Shown here: positions 9,329-18,781 of the stretch, in pieces | How the letters are laid out: every line of letters begins with the position of its first letter | Numbering within the stretch: the stretch's first letter is position 1 | The notes under the pieces: generated by a model | The model's input: only the letters and a program-made list of their open reading frames with translations | What the model was told of the DNA's origin: nothing | The model's database searches: none | From: Coprococcus sp. | GTDB lineage: Bacteria > Bacillota > Clostridia > Lachnospirales > Lachnospiraceae | Assembly: GCA_017935345.1 (NCBI GenBank) | Contig: JAGBHU010000050.1 | Location: forward strand, 62,001 to 126,000 | Direction of reading: 5' to 3' | Length of the DNA stretch: 64,000 nt | Position numbers and translations under genes: made by a program

Positions 9329-9955
9329 ATGAATGCAGAAAAGTTGTTGGATTTTGACAATAATCCGGAAACGGAATATTATAGGCATGATATGAATGAT
9401 GCCATACGTCATGGCATGTGTGTAAGTCTGCTTGCGTCCTCACTTGCAAGAGAACTGGGACTTTCGGATGAAGAGGTGCATGAGGTTGCCGTTGCAGGTA
9501 TGCTGCACGATATCGGCAAGCTTCAGATCAGCCCATATATCTACGGAAGAAAAGAAGCAACATTGAAAATTGAGGAAATGCGTTATGTGAGGCTTCATGC
9601 AAAGCTTGGGGCGGAAATACTAAAGACACAGCGATATGACAGCAGGATAGCTGAAATCGTCTTATACCATCATGAAAATTATGATGGCTCAGGTTATCCT
9701 TTTTGTATGAGAGGAGAGGAGATTCCTCTCGGTTCCAGAATCATAAGAGTGTGTGATGTGTTTAGTGCGCTTATCAGTGACAGACCATATAGAAAGGCAT
9801 TCGATGCGGATACGGCTCTTGTGATGGTAATAGATGAGGTAAGGCATTTTGATATGAAGATTTTTCTGACATTCCAGAAAATGATAAACACAAGTGATAT
9901 TCTGAAAAGGATTGACAGTATACTACATGATGATTTACCGGAGTTTCACGGGTAA
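9329..9955 (+). CDS. HD-GYP domain protein (probable c-di-GMP phosphodiesterase)
   Basis: A 208-residue single-domain protein. It has the HD motif MLHDIGKLQIS, the downstream RLHAKLGAEIL helix, and HHENYDGSGYPF, the HHExxDGxGYP signature of HD-GYP enzymes that hydrolyse cyclic di-GMP. No sensor domain is present; the N terminus is short. The frame also has an ATG at 9305, but AAGGTG at 9314-9319 is 9 bases before the ATG at 9329, so the latter is preferred. It lies between hemZ and hisS. The catalytic residues look complete; activity on c-di-GMP is inferred from family. Confidence 0.85.
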   Translation: MNAEKLLDFDNNPETEYYRHDMNDAIRHGMCVSLLASSLARELGLSDEEVHEVAVAGMLHDIGKLQISPYIYGRKEATLKIEEMRYVRLHAKLGAEILKTQRYDSRIAEIVLYHHENYDGSGYPFCMRGEEIPLGSRIIRVCDVFSALISDRPYRKAFDADTALVMVIDEVRHFDMKIFLTFQKMINTSDILKRIDSILHDDLPEFHG

Positions 9956-10021
9956 TGATTTTGTTGTCATTCGTAAGCCGGTTTACAGATGAAAGTAAAA
10001 ACAGATTAGGAGGAAACAGAC

Positions 10022-11263
10022 ATGATTACGCAGGCACCCAGAGGTACCAGTGACTGGTTTGGCGATAAGATGAGAACCAGAACACAGATAGAGGCTATGG
10101 CAAGAAATCTGTGTGAGAAGTTTAATATAAAGGAAGTTATCACACCTGTTTTTGAACATACGGTGTTGTTCCAACGGGGTGTTGGTGAAACAACGGATGT
10201 TGTTCAGAAGGAAATGTATACATTTATCGATAAGGGTGGAAGAAGCATTACATTAAAGCCGGAAGGTACGGCAGGTGCCATTCGGGCTTATGTTGAAAAT
10301 AAGCTCTATGCCGAGCCACAGCCGATAAAAATGTTCTATGTGACACCTGCATTTCGTTATGAGAAGCCGGAGAGCGGCAGACTTCGCCAGCATCACCAGT
10401 TTGGTGTGGAGTTTGTAGGTTCACCGAATCCTATGGCTGAGGTGGAAATCATGACTCTTGTGTCAACACTGATTAAGCAGATTGGGCTTAAGGATGCAAA
10501 GCTTCATATCAACAGCATAGGCTGTCCGAACTGTAAGAAGGTTTATAACGATGCGTTGATTTCATACCTGAAGGGTCACGAGGATAAGCTTTGTACAACC
10601 TGTAAAGAGCGTATGGCAAAAAATCCGCTTAGGGTTATTGACTGTAAGGAGCCGTCCTGTAAGGAGATTGTAAAGGATGCACCCAGAACCATAGATTATC
10701 TTTGTGAGGAATGTGATGCACATTTTAAAGAGCTTCAGAGACTTCTTACCGAGCTTGAGGTTCCGTTTGAAATTGATACAGGGATTGTCCGCGGATTGGA
10801 TTATTATACAAAGACTGTATTTGAATTTGTAAATTCCGAGGGATTTACTTTATGCGGCGGTGGCCGTTATGATAATCTTGTTTATGAGATTGATGGCAAG
10901 GAGACACAGCCTTCCGTCGGTTTTGGTATGGGAATAGAGCGTATCCTTTATTTCCTTGAGAAGGAGAATATCGAGCTTGCACCGAAAAAACCTGTGGATT
11001 TGTATGTAGGTATTATGGGAGATACCGCAAAGGCAAAGGCATACAAGCTGGTGTATGAGCTTCGTATGGCAGGCTATATCGTTGAAACCGATTATATGAA
11101 CAGAAGTGTAAAGGCGCAGATGAAATATGCCAATAAGCTGGATGCCAGAAATACAATTATTATTGGTGACAATGAACTTGAGACAAATACAGGACGTATT
11201 AAAAATATGGAAACAGGCGAACAGACAGAGATATCGCTTGATAAGCTGGCAGAATATTTATAA
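10022..11263 (+). CDS. hisS: Histidyl-tRNA synthetase
   Basis: A 413-residue class II synthetase. Visible marks are PRGTSDWFG at the N terminus, motif 2 ([24 protein letters not shown]), the histidine-binding [16 protein letters not shown], the GGGRYDNLV loop, motif 3 ([10 protein letters not shown]), and an anticodon-binding domain at the C terminus. A Cys-rich insert (CPNCKK...CTTCKERM...CEECDAHF) lies at ~175-230, as in many Clostridia. Start supported by AGGAGG at 10009-10014. Followed by aspS, the usual pair. No T-box leader is visible in the 66-base gap. Confidence 0.96.
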   Translation: MITQAPRGTSDWFGDKMRTRTQIEAMARNLCEKFNIKEVITPVFEHTVLFQRGVGETTDVVQKEMYTFIDKGGRSITLKPEGTAGAIRAYVENKLYAEPQPIKMFYVTPAFRYEKPESGRLRQHHQFGVEFVGSPNPMAEVEIMTLVSTLIKQIGLKDAKLHINSIGCPNCKKVYNDALISYLKGHEDKLCTTCKERMAKNPLRVIDCKEPSCKEIVKDAPRTIDYLCEECDAHFKELQRLLTELEVPFEIDTGIVRGLDYYTKTVFEFVNSEGFTLCGGGRYDNLVYEIDGKETQPSVGFGMGIERILYFLEKENIELAPKKPVDLYVGIMGDTAKAKAYKLVYELRMAGYIVETDYMNRSVKAQMKYANKLDARNTIIIGDNELETNTGRIKNMETGEQTEISLDKLAEYL

Positions 11264-11339
11264 GAATAAAACATAACTGAACATGCTTCGGATATGGTGT
11301 GATATATGCGGAATATCGCAATTTAGGAGGAAAAAGTAA

Positions 11340-13133
11340 ATGGCAGAGTCAATGCAGGGGCTTCACAGAAGCCACAGATGTACAGAGGTAAATAATTCTT
11401 TAGTTGGGCAGACAGTAACCGTTATGGGCTGGGTTGCCAAAAGCAGAAATAAAGGTGGTATTATATTTGTAGACCTTCGGGACAGAAGCGGAATCCTTCA
11501 GGTAATATTTGAAGATTCCAAATGCGGAACCGAGTGTTTTGAAAAGGCTGCAAAGCTTCGTTCAGAATTTGTTGTAGCAATCGAAGGTACGGTAAATAAG
11601 CGTGAAGGCGCTGTAAATGAAAATCTTGCTACAGGTGATATTGAAATCGTTGCATCATCACTTCGCATTCTTTCTGAAGCCGAGACACCTCCGTTCCCGA
11701 TTGAAGAGAACAGTAAGACCAAGGAGGAGCTGCGACTGAAATACAGATACCTGGATTTAAGACGTCCTGACCTCCAGAGGAATCTTATTATGAAGAGTAA
11801 GGTTGCTACATTGGCAAGGCAGTTTATGGCCAAAGAGGGCTTCCTTGAGATAGAAACACCGATGTTGACGAAGTCAACACCGGAGGGAGCAAGAGATTAT
11901 CTGGTGCCAAGCCGCATTCATCCGGGAACCTTTTATGCACTTCCGCAGTCTCCACAGTTATTTAAGCAGCTGCTTATGTGTTCGGGATATGACAGATATT
12001 TCCAGATAGCAAGATGCTTCCGTGACGAGGATTTGCGTGCTGACAGACAGCCTGAATTTACCCAGATGGATATGGAGCTGTCATTTGTGGATGTTGAGGA
12101 CGTAATCGATGTCAATGAGCGGCTTCTTGCGAAGCTGTTTAAGGATATTCTTAATATAGAAATCACACTTCCTATTAAGCGGATGACATGGATTGAGGCT
12201 ATGAACCGTTTTGGCTCCGATAAGCCTGACCTCCGTTTTGGCATGGAGCTGAAGGATATCAGTGAGCTCGTTAAGGAATGTGGTTTCGGTGTATTTACGG
12301 GAGCACTTACAAATGGCGGTTCTGTCCGCGGTATCAATGCCAAGGGACAGGGAGCTATGCCGCGTAAGAAGATAGATGCCCTTGTGGAATTTGCAAAGAC
12401 ATACGGCGCGAAGGGACTTGCGTATATTGCCATCAATGAGGATGGAACATACAAGTCATCCTTTGCAAAGTTTATGACAGAGGATGAGATGAAGTCAATC
12501 TGTGAGGCTCTTGATGGACAGGCCGGAGATTTGCTGCTCTTTGCTGCTGACAAGAATAAAGTGGTATGGGATACCCTTGGTGCATTAAGGTGCCATCTTG
12601 CAGAGATGATGGATATCATTGACAAGGATGTATTTGAATTTGTATGGATTACGGAGTTTCCACTTCTTGAGTGGTCTGAGGAGCAGGGCAGATATACCGC
12701 CATGCATCATCCGTTTACCATGCCGATGGAGGAGGATTTGGCATTCATTGATACCGACCCGGGCAAGGTACGTGCAAAGGCATATGATATCGTTTTAAAC
12801 GGAAATGAAATCGGCGGTGGTTCCGTGAGAATTCACCAGAATGATATACAGGAGAAGATGTTTGAGTGTCTCGGCTTTACAAAGGAGCAGGCATATGAGC
12901 GTTTTGGTTTCCTGCTTGAAGCTTTCAAGTATGGTGTACCACCGCATGCAGGACTTGCATATGGTCTGGACCGTCTTGTTATGATTATGGCAAAGCAGGA
13001 GTCCATTCGTGACGTTATCGCATTCCCGAAGGTAAAGGATGCGTCCTGTCTTATGACAAATGCACCGGATGTTGTCGATGATGCACAGCTTGTTGAGCTT
13101 GGAATCAGAATTACTGAAACAGAAGAAATATAA
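11340..13133 (+). CDS. aspS: Aspartyl-tRNA synthetase
   Basis: A 597-residue bacterial-type class II enzyme: N-terminal OB-fold anticodon domain (GWVAKSRNKGGIIFVDLRDR), class II motif 1 region, motif 2 (RCFRDEDLRADRQPEFTQMD), a large GAD insertion domain (~290-420), and motif 3 (GLAYGLDRLVMIM). TTTAGGAGGAAAAAG sits immediately upstream of the ATG. Whether it charges tRNA-Asn as well (non-discriminating) cannot be decided here. Confidence 0.97.
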   Translation: MAESMQGLHRSHRCTEVNNSLVGQTVTVMGWVAKSRNKGGIIFVDLRDRSGILQVIFEDSKCGTECFEKAAKLRSEFVVAIEGTVNKREGAVNENLATGDIEIVASSLRILSEAETPPFPIEENSKTKEELRLKYRYLDLRRPDLQRNLIMKSKVATLARQFMAKEGFLEIETPMLTKSTPEGARDYLVPSRIHPGTFYALPQSPQLFKQLLMCSGYDRYFQIARCFRDEDLRADRQPEFTQMDMELSFVDVEDVIDVNERLLAKLFKDILNIEITLPIKRMTWIEAMNRFGSDKPDLRFGMELKDISELVKECGFGVFTGALTNGGSVRGINAKGQGAMPRKKIDALVEFAKTYGAKGLAYIAINEDGTYKSSFAKFMTEDEMKSICEALDGQAGDLLLFAADKNKVVWDTLGALRCHLAEMMDIIDKDVFEFVWITEFPLLEWSEEQGRYTAMHHPFTMPMEEDLAFIDTDPGKVRAKAYDIVLNGNEIGGGSVRIHQNDIQEKMFECLGFTKEQAYERFGFLLEAFKYGVPPHAGLAYGLDRLVMIMAKQESIRDVIAFPKVKDASCLMTNAPDVVDDAQLVELGIRITETEEI

Positions 13134-13153
13134 AAACGGGAGATAGCATTGGT

Positions 13154-13930
13154 ATGAGCCAACATGCACTTGAAATTCTGGATTCCGTACAGACGATACG
13201 TGTTATGGTATGTGAGGATGCAGAGGAACAACTTAGTAAAATGGTAGAAGCGGTTTATGAGGTCGCCAAACGGAATAAGTGGGATGTAATCGTGGAAGCT
13301 TATTCAGAACCACAGACATTGCTTGCGGAAATAAAGACACGTAAAGAGGTAAATGGTATTTCGGACGGAATTGATATTGTGCTTGCGGATATACGCATGC
13401 CGGACATGGACGGAATTACACTTGGCAGGAAACTTCGTTGCGATTTACCGAATGTATATCTGATTTTTACTACAGCTTATGCGGAATATGCCATACAGGG
13501 ATACGAAACGCAGGCGTTCCGTTATCTGTTAAAACCGGTGGCGAGTGATAAACTGGAGCAGATCATGAGGGATATTTTCAGAATCGAATCAAAGAATAAA
13601 AGTCTGCTTATCAAAAATACTGACGGAGAATATATAACAGCGCTTCATGATATTATTTATCTTTCGGCGGAGGATAAATATGTGATAATTCATACAGCGG
13701 CACAGCAATGGTTGAGCAGAATTAGTCTGCAGGAATATGAATCGGTGCTTTTACCGTATGGCTTTTATCGTATTCATCGCAAATTTTTGGTCAATATGAT
13801 GCATCATAAGAGCCTGCAAAACGGAAAGATTTTTATGAGTGATGGGAGCATTCTTTTGATAAGCAGGCGAAAAGAGCCTTCTTATCGGCAGCAGCTATAT
13901 GATATGTTGGAAGGGAGACTGATTAGATGA
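13154..13930 (+). CDS. LytTR-family response regulator (AgrA/VirR-like)
   Basis: A 258-residue regulator. The N-terminal receiver (about 15-140) has VMVCEDAEEQ acidic residues, the phospho-acceptor in IVLADIRMPDMDG and the Lys in LLKPV. The C-terminal ~100 residues are a LytTR DNA-binding domain (YLSAEDKYVIIHT...YRIHRKFLVNM). The final 4 bases overlap the next gene, the GHKL kinase, so the two form a translationally coupled two-component pair. No AgrB/AgrD peptide genes are near, unlike classical Agr. The target may be the lectin gene 140 bases downstream of the kinase, but no clear LytTR box is seen there. Confidence 0.9.
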   Translation: MSQHALEILDSVQTIRVMVCEDAEEQLSKMVEAVYEVAKRNKWDVIVEAYSEPQTLLAEIKTRKEVNGISDGIDIVLADIRMPDMDGITLGRKLRCDLPNVYLIFTTAYAEYAIQGYETQAFRYLLKPVASDKLEQIMRDIFRIESKNKSLLIKNTDGEYITALHDIIYLSAEDKYVIIHTAAQQWLSRISLQEYESVLLPYGFYRIHRKFLVNMMHHKSLQNGKIFMSDGSILLISRRKEPSYRQQLYDMLEGRLIR

Positions 13931-15273
13931 TATTTTGGGTTTCGGTATTTATTATCACATTGGCAGATACTTTGACATTTGTAGGAGTTCTTCTGATTAT
14001 GAAGCTGCTTTTTGGGTGTTCGCTGCGGTATGGCAAGAAGGAGATTGCTATCAGTGCCACCGCAAGCGGTATTTTTCATGTTATTGTTGTCGGACTGTTG
14101 TTTCCGATGAATGAAGATGCGAATTTTATTTTGATGATTCTGCTTTTTTTGGTGTGTACGATATGGTTGTCTGAGGATAAGAAAATCCGTAATGTACTCA
14201 TGCTGATTCCGGCGGTACTCGTTTATGTGGAATGGTGTGGTGTTATTACTCTGTTAGAACGTCTTACGGGACTTGATAAATACGTTTTGCTTGAAATATC
14301 CGGCTCACAGATAACACCATTATACTTTTTTCAGGATATTTCACTGCTTGTGATACTATTTGTATTGTATCTTAAGGTGGACAAGAAACTTTTGGAGATA
14401 AGGCTTACGGTAGGAGAAGGAATATTTTTGACCTTCTTTTGTGTATTTACACCATTTTTGAAGTGGACATTTGAGCAGCTCGAAAAATACTTTCAGAGAT
14501 ATACATATACACTTGCATGGAGTGCATTTATACTGGTGTTGAATTTTGCTGTGGCATACGGAATTGCGTATAGGAAACGGGCAAGATATTATAAGTCGAT
14601 ATCTGAAAATTATAAGGAACATTTTGAGAACGAGTATGCGTATTTCCGTGACTATAAGAAACAGCAGAAGGATACGGCGAAGTTTCGGCATGATTTTAAT
14701 AATCATATGCTGGTGATACAGGATATGCTTCATGAAGGTGCATATGAGAAGGCAGAAGCGTATTTCCGGACAATTACTGAAAAGCAGGGAATATCCGTTC
14801 AGGCAGGACTGGGTGACAGCAGGATTTTGACCGGAAATGAAATGGCGGATATATTGTTAGCAGCAAAGACAGGAGAAATGAATAAGGCAAAGATTCATTT
14901 GACCGTTGAGGGAAGCCTTACACCGTTGTCCGTACTTGCACCTGTGGATTTGTGCATTTTGTTGTCCAACCTGATTGACAATGCGATTGAGGCAAATCTT
15001 AAGTGTAAAAAAGAAAGATATATCAGAATTTGCACAGGAAAAAGTAATGCGCTTTTTATGCTTACAATAGAGAATCCTGTACATAAGGCTGTTGTTATGG
15101 AGCAGGGATTTCCGGTATCAACAAAGTCGGAGAAGGATAAGCATGGCTTTGGTTTACGCAATGTAAGAGATATTATAGTAAAATATCAGGGCGAAATGCA
15201 ATTTGATACAGATGTGAATCTGTTTTCTGTAAAAGTGATTTTGCCTTTGGAAAACCATTTGTCACAGGATTGA
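13927..15273 (+). CDS. GHKL-family sensor histidine kinase (AgrC-like)
   Basis: A 448-residue membrane kinase. About six hydrophobic segments lie in residues 1-215. The HPK10-type phospho-acceptor box is KFRHDFNNHM; the ATPase domain has NLIDNAIEA (N box) and HGFGLRNVRDI (G box). This is the GHKL architecture of peptide-sensing kinases such as AgrC and ComD. It overlaps the upstream LytTR regulator by 4 bases. The ligand is unknown; no autoinducer gene accompanies it. Confidence 0.9.
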   Translation: MIFWVSVFIITLADTLTFVGVLLIMKLLFGCSLRYGKKEIAISATASGIFHVIVVGLLFPMNEDANFILMILLFLVCTIWLSEDKKIRNVLMLIPAVLVYVEWCGVITLLERLTGLDKYVLLEISGSQITPLYFFQDISLLVILFVLYLKVDKKLLEIRLTVGEGIFLTFFCVFTPFLKWTFEQLEKYFQRYTYTLAWSAFILVLNFAVAYGIAYRKRARYYKSISENYKEHFENEYAYFRDYKKQQKDTAKFRHDFNNHMLVIQDMLHEGAYEKAEAYFRTITEKQGISVQAGLGDSRILTGNEMADILLAAKTGEMNKAKIHLTVEGSLTPLSVLAPVDLCILLSNLIDNAIEANLKCKKERYIRICTGKSNALFMLTIENPVHKAVVMEQGFPVSTKSEKDKHGFGLRNVRDIIVKYQGEMQFDTDVNLFSVKVILPLENHLSQD

Positions 15274-15293
15274 TGCCATTTGTCGTATGCTGA

Positions 15294-15322
15294 TTGAAAA
15301 AGACTCCTCTATGTGATATGCT
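15294..15322 (+). promoter_or_regulatory. Sigma-A-type promoter for the C-type lectin gene
   Basis: TTGAAA (15294-15299), 17-base spacer, TATGCT (15317-15322) with an extended -10 TG. It is directly preceded by CGTATGCTGA, which also precedes the promoter at 40329-40357. Confidence 0.6.
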
Positions 15323-15409
15323 TATAAAGACTGAAACTTCAAACAATCATTTTAGAATGGTTTGTTTTGGGAAGCAGCGTGTAGCAAAATGTAATAGGAG
15401 GAGCAGAGT

Positions 15410-16528
15410 ATGAAAAAAAAGGGCATTATTTATGGCATGATTCTGGCACTTGGACTTAGTGCAGCCGGTCTTGGCACGGGAATACAGGCAAATGCAGCCG
15501 AAGCATCTGTGACGGAAGCAAAAGAATTTGGCGGACATTACTATCAGCTTATAACGACGGAAACAAAATATGGTCAGGCAGAACTGGAATGTGAGTTTAA
15601 AGGCGGTCATCTTGTCACCATTACAAGTCAGGCTGAACAGGATTTCGTATATAGTCTTACAGATGGAAAGGATATTTGGGTTGGCGCTGATTATCAGAAT
15701 GGCAAATGGAAATGGGTAACAGGAGAGGTGTTCAAATATACGAATTGGAACTCCGGACAACCGTCTAATCCGACTAAATCGCATTATCTTCAGTTCTGGG
15801 GCGGTAAAGGCAAATGGGATGATTGTGAAGATGATGAGAACATGTATGTCATTGAATGGGAAAGTGAAAAGGCATACAAATCACAGAAAACAAAGATTTT
15901 GAATAAAAAGAAATATAATAAGCATACATACCGTTATGTTTCAGGCTCATTTACATGGAAAGAGGCAAATGCATATTGTAAGAAGATGGGCGGCCATCTG
16001 GTAACGGTTACTTCTGCGGGAGAGAATAAATTTGCCTATGGTTTGACAAACCGATATCAGGATTGCTGGATTGGTATGAATGATGCAAAGCAAATGGGCA
16101 AGTATAAGTGGGTAACAGGCGAACGAACAGATTACCGTTATTTTGGCAAAGAAGTGAATCATTCCCGTGGCGGGGCAGAACGCTATCTGGGCTTCTATAA
16201 TACCAAGAGTGGCTATGGTAAGAAGTGGAATGACTTTTCAAATACATCATCTGACATGGCTTTTATTTGCGAATGGGAAGGTTCAAATCCAGTTATTCTG
16301 ACTACTGTAAAAAGCAAAATGACTGTGAAAAAGGGAAGCAGGGCACAGTTAAAATATCAGATAACACCAAGGAAAACAAAGGTGACCTTTAAATCCTCAA
16401 ACAGAAGAGTTGCTGTAGTAAACAGCAAAGGTGTTATTAAGGGTGTCAGACCCGGAAAAGCTAAGATTACGGTAAAAGCCGGAAATAAGAAGTGCGTTGT
16501 GCAGGTTACGGTAAAAGCAAAGCGGTAA
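15410..16528 (+). CDS. Secreted protein with two C-type lectin domains and a Big_2 domain
   Basis: A 372-residue exported protein. The signal peptide ends near QANA/AEA (~residue 29). C-type-lectin-like domain 1 spans ~40-150 (YYQLITTETKYGQAELEC...WVGA...WDDCEDD) and domain 2 ~165-292 (TYRYVSGSFTWKEANAYC...CWIGMND...KWNDFS). Both carry GGHLVTVTS-type cores. The C terminus (~295-372) is a Big_2 Ig-like domain (KGSRAQLKYQITP...GVIKGVRPGKAKITVKA). The sugar- or ligand-binding residues cannot be judged by eye. There is no LPXTG or other anchor. RBS AGGAGG upstream. It follows the LytTR/GHKL system and has its own promoter and terminator. Confidence 0.88.
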   Translation: MKKKGIIYGMILALGLSAAGLGTGIQANAAEASVTEAKEFGGHYYQLITTETKYGQAELECEFKGGHLVTITSQAEQDFVYSLTDGKDIWVGADYQNGKWKWVTGEVFKYTNWNSGQPSNPTKSHYLQFWGGKGKWDDCEDDENMYVIEWESEKAYKSQKTKILNKKKYNKHTYRYVSGSFTWKEANAYCKKMGGHLVTVTSAGENKFAYGLTNRYQDCWIGMNDAKQMGKYKWVTGERTDYRYFGKEVNHSRGGAERYLGFYNTKSGYGKKWNDFSNTSSDMAFICEWEGSNPVILTTVKSKMTVKKGSRAQLKYQITPRKTKVTFKSSNRRVAVVNSKGVIKGVRPGKAKITVKAGNKKCVVQVTVKAKR

Positions 16529-16560
16529 ACGAATTCATAAAAGAGATGACAATCAATAAA

Positions 16561-16602
16561 ACAGCATCGGAATCCTCTAACAGATTTCCGATGCTGTTTT
16601 TT
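16561..16602. terminator. Bidirectional terminator between convergent lectin and GGDEF/EAL genes
   Basis: ACAGCATCGGAA and TTCCGATGCTGT form a 12-bp stem followed by TTTTTTA on the plus strand and, read from the other side, TTTTAT on the minus strand. It serves the lectin gene and probably the converging GGDEF/EAL gene. Confidence 0.85.
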
Positions 16603-16645
16603 ACTTTGTCAGATGTCTATTTCATTTATAAATGCGCAGCGAACC

Positions 16646-18556
16646 TTAATCTTCAAGCAATGCCACAAATTCATTTCCCGGAACGGCTTTGGAATAATAC
16701 CATCCCTGCATATAGTGACATCCGAAGTCGGAAAGCTGTTTTTTCATCTCTTCCGTTTCAACGCCCTCGGCTACGATGTGCAGCTTCAAGGCATTTAACA
16801 TACCAATTGTATATTCCAGCGTGATACCTGCCGTGCTGTTCTTAAAGGAATCCCATATAAGGTATTTATCGATTTTAATAATTTTAAACGGCATTTTATT
16901 GATGTATGAAATATTGGCATTTCCTGAGCCATAATCATCAAGCGAAAAGGTAATACCATAATCAATAAGGCGTTGTATATTCCGGTTGACAGCAGATGAC
17001 GAATTCACGGTTGCGGTTTCGGTAATTTCCATATTAATCTGCTCCGGACATACATGATGTTTCTCAAGTATGGAAATAGCCCTTTCAGCAAAATTTGGCT
17101 GAATCATTTGAACCGGGCTGATATTTACCTCAATATATTCTACAGAGGTTTCTGACAGTTTGAATTCATGGATGAAATGGCATACCTTGTCTAAAATAAT
17201 TTCGCCCATTTCAACGATAAGACCGTTCTTTTCGGAAATAGGTATAAATTCTTCAGGAGAAATCCAGCCAAGTGCAGGGTCATTCAGTCTGACAAGCGCT
17301 TCAGCGGAATTATAGACTCCTTTTGTAACTGAGAAAATCGGCTGATAGTAGACCATTAATTCGTCCTTTGCAATCGCAAGTCTTACGGCATGCTCGATGG
17401 CTTTATCTCTCTTGATTTTATCAAGGTCTATGTTGCTTGCAAATGTAATACGCCCTTTTCTTGTTTTCTTTGTAATACTCATTGAATAGTCAATGACTTC
17501 TATAAGCTCCCGATAGTTTGCTGCATCATTCGGACAATTGATGCAGCAGACAGATGCAGACATCATAATCGGTACTTCATTTTCATCATACCACGGATGA
17601 TAAAATCGCTCTTTTATCTGCTCTGATATCATAGCAATATTTTCCGTGTTTTTATTCAGCACTACACAGAACTGGTCTGAGCCAAGGCGGAAAACGGTAC
17701 TTCCTGCTTTTTGTCTTTCCAAAAACTGGCCTACCTGATAAAGAAGATGGTCACCGCTTTCTACCCCATAGGTTTTATTTACAAATTTGAAATCATCCAA
17801 TGCAATGACGATGATGCCAAAGGCTTTGCTGCTTAAATATTTGTTTTGAATATACTCTCCCATAAATTTACGGTTAAACAGACCTGTCACCGCGTCGGTT
17901 ACGGTGCCTGAGTTCTGCTGATAGTGGTATAGTGTAAGGCATGCTGCGGCAATGGTACAATTTAATATCGGATAATAAAAAATAATTTGTGATATACATG
18001 CAAAAATACTGCATATGATGTTAAATGTCAGCGGCATGATACGGAGGAAAAGAAAGTTTACTCTTGCACGTATCATGGTTACAATACAAATGCAAAGCAT
18101 AACAATATCCACGAAATAAAGGATAATACCTGCATAGGCTATGTGGTATTTATCGTTTTCAAAGGTAAATGCCCAGTGCAGGAAAGGATTGAGAGCAATA
18201 ATGATAAAGTCTGCGAAAAGACCTATTATATAGACGGCACGCAGAACCTTATGCTTACTGATATTGATATGTGCAAGTAAAAGCAGATAATAGGAAAGCG
18301 TCATCGGAACTAAATTGATAGCCAGCGTCTGCATTGTAAGAACAAAATAAAAGGCGTTATACCCAAAATCAGACAGATTGCGGGCCATGATGGTAGCGGT
18401 AATCTCAAGTCCCGTGGCAAGAAATACTACTGCCAAAAAATACAGAAAAACACGGTGACTGCGGAGAGGAATTCTTTTCTCACTGAAATACCATATAAAT
18501 ATAAGCAGCAAAAAAAACATTGCCGTAGCATCAAAAGATAAGTTCCAGTATGTCAT
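16646..18556 (-). CDS. Membrane GGDEF-EAL protein (degenerate GGDEF, intact EAL)
   Basis: A 636-residue protein. Residues 1-215 hold about 6-7 hydrophobic helices. The GGDEF domain (~225-370) carries GSDQF in place of the GG(D/E)EF signature (RLGSDQFCVVL), so cyclase activity is doubtful and it may act as a GTP or c-di-GMP sensor. The EAL domain (~385-630) keeps SAEALVR, VNISPVQM, MEITET, LDDYGSG, IKIDKYL and VAEGVET, so a c-di-GMP phosphodiesterase is likely. The start at 18556 has GGGAGGGG upstream. It is transcribed divergently from the VanZ-RDD gene. Confidence 0.9.
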   Translation of the reverse strand: MTYWNLSFDATAMFFLLLIFIWYFSEKRIPLRSHRVFLYFLAVVFLATGLEITATIMARNLSDFGYNAFYFVLTMQTLAINLVPMTLSYYLLLLAHINISKHKVLRAVYIIGLFADFIIIALNPFLHWAFTFENDKYHIAYAGIILYFVDIVMLCICIVTMIRARVNFLFLRIMPLTFNIICSIFACISQIIFYYPILNCTIAAACLTLYHYQQNSGTVTDAVTGLFNRKFMGEYIQNKYLSSKAFGIIVIALDDFKFVNKTYGVESGDHLLYQVGQFLERQKAGSTVFRLGSDQFCVVLNKNTENIAMISEQIKERFYHPWYDENEVPIMMSASVCCINCPNDAANYRELIEVIDYSMSITKKTRKGRITFASNIDLDKIKRDKAIEHAVRLAIAKDELMVYYQPIFSVTKGVYNSAEALVRLNDPALGWISPEEFIPISEKNGLIVEMGEIILDKVCHFIHEFKLSETSVEYIEVNISPVQMIQPNFAERAISILEKHHVCPEQINMEITETATVNSSSAVNRNIQRLIDYGITFSLDDYGSGNANISYINKMPFKIIKIDKYLIWDSFKNSTAGITLEYTIGMLNALKLHIVAEGVETEEMKKQLSDFGCHYMQGWYYSKAVPGNEFVALLED

Positions 18557-18589
18557 GAATGCCCCTCCCTTCTTATAACTGTTAATTTA

Positions 18590-18618
18590 ATTATATAAGA
18601 TGAATAAATTTTTAACAA
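18590..18618 (-). promoter_or_regulatory. Promoter of the GGDEF-EAL gene
   Basis: On the minus strand, TTGTTA (18618-18613), a 17-base spacer, then TATAAT (18595-18590). Good match, 34 bases before the start codon. Confidence 0.65.
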
Positions 18619-18678
18619 TATGAAAACATTTGTTAAAGTTAATAAAAATATAAGTCGTTTTTGTAATTTTTGTTAATA

Positions 18679-18707
18679 TTGCAAATAAGTAAGATATTTT
18701 CTATAAT
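18679..18707 (+). promoter_or_regulatory. Promoter of the VanZ-RDD gene
   Basis: TTGCAA (18679-18684), 17-base spacer, TATAAT (18702-18707), 75 bases before the ATG. Confidence 0.7.
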
Positions 18708-18781
18708 AGTGACTGCTTAAGAGCAGTAAAACGGATATTTTACGGATTTATTTTAAACGTTTATGAAACGGGAGAACACAC

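Noticed and set aside
9956..11339. T-box leader before hisS or aspS
   Set aside because: The gaps are only 66 and 76 bases and lack the T-box consensus and a terminator/antiterminator pair.
11933..12703. 256-codon minus-strand open frame opposite aspS
   Set aside because: Fully antisense to aspS, Ser/Ile-rich composition typical of a shadow frame, and no ribosome site.
15341..15370. Imperfect hairpin AAACAATCATT/AATGGTTTGTTT as a terminator after the GHKL kinase
   Set aside because: Several mismatches and it lies downstream of the likely lectin promoter, so it is at most a weak leader structure.
15274..15409. LytTR binding boxes before the lectin gene
   Set aside because: No pair of matching ~9-bp repeats with 12-13 bp spacing was found, so direct control by the upstream LytTR regulator is unproven.
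18557..18781. c-di-GMP riboswitch in the EAL gene region
   Set aside because: The conserved GEMM core and tetraloop receptor sequences are absent; only promoters are seen. The same holds for 21166-21390.
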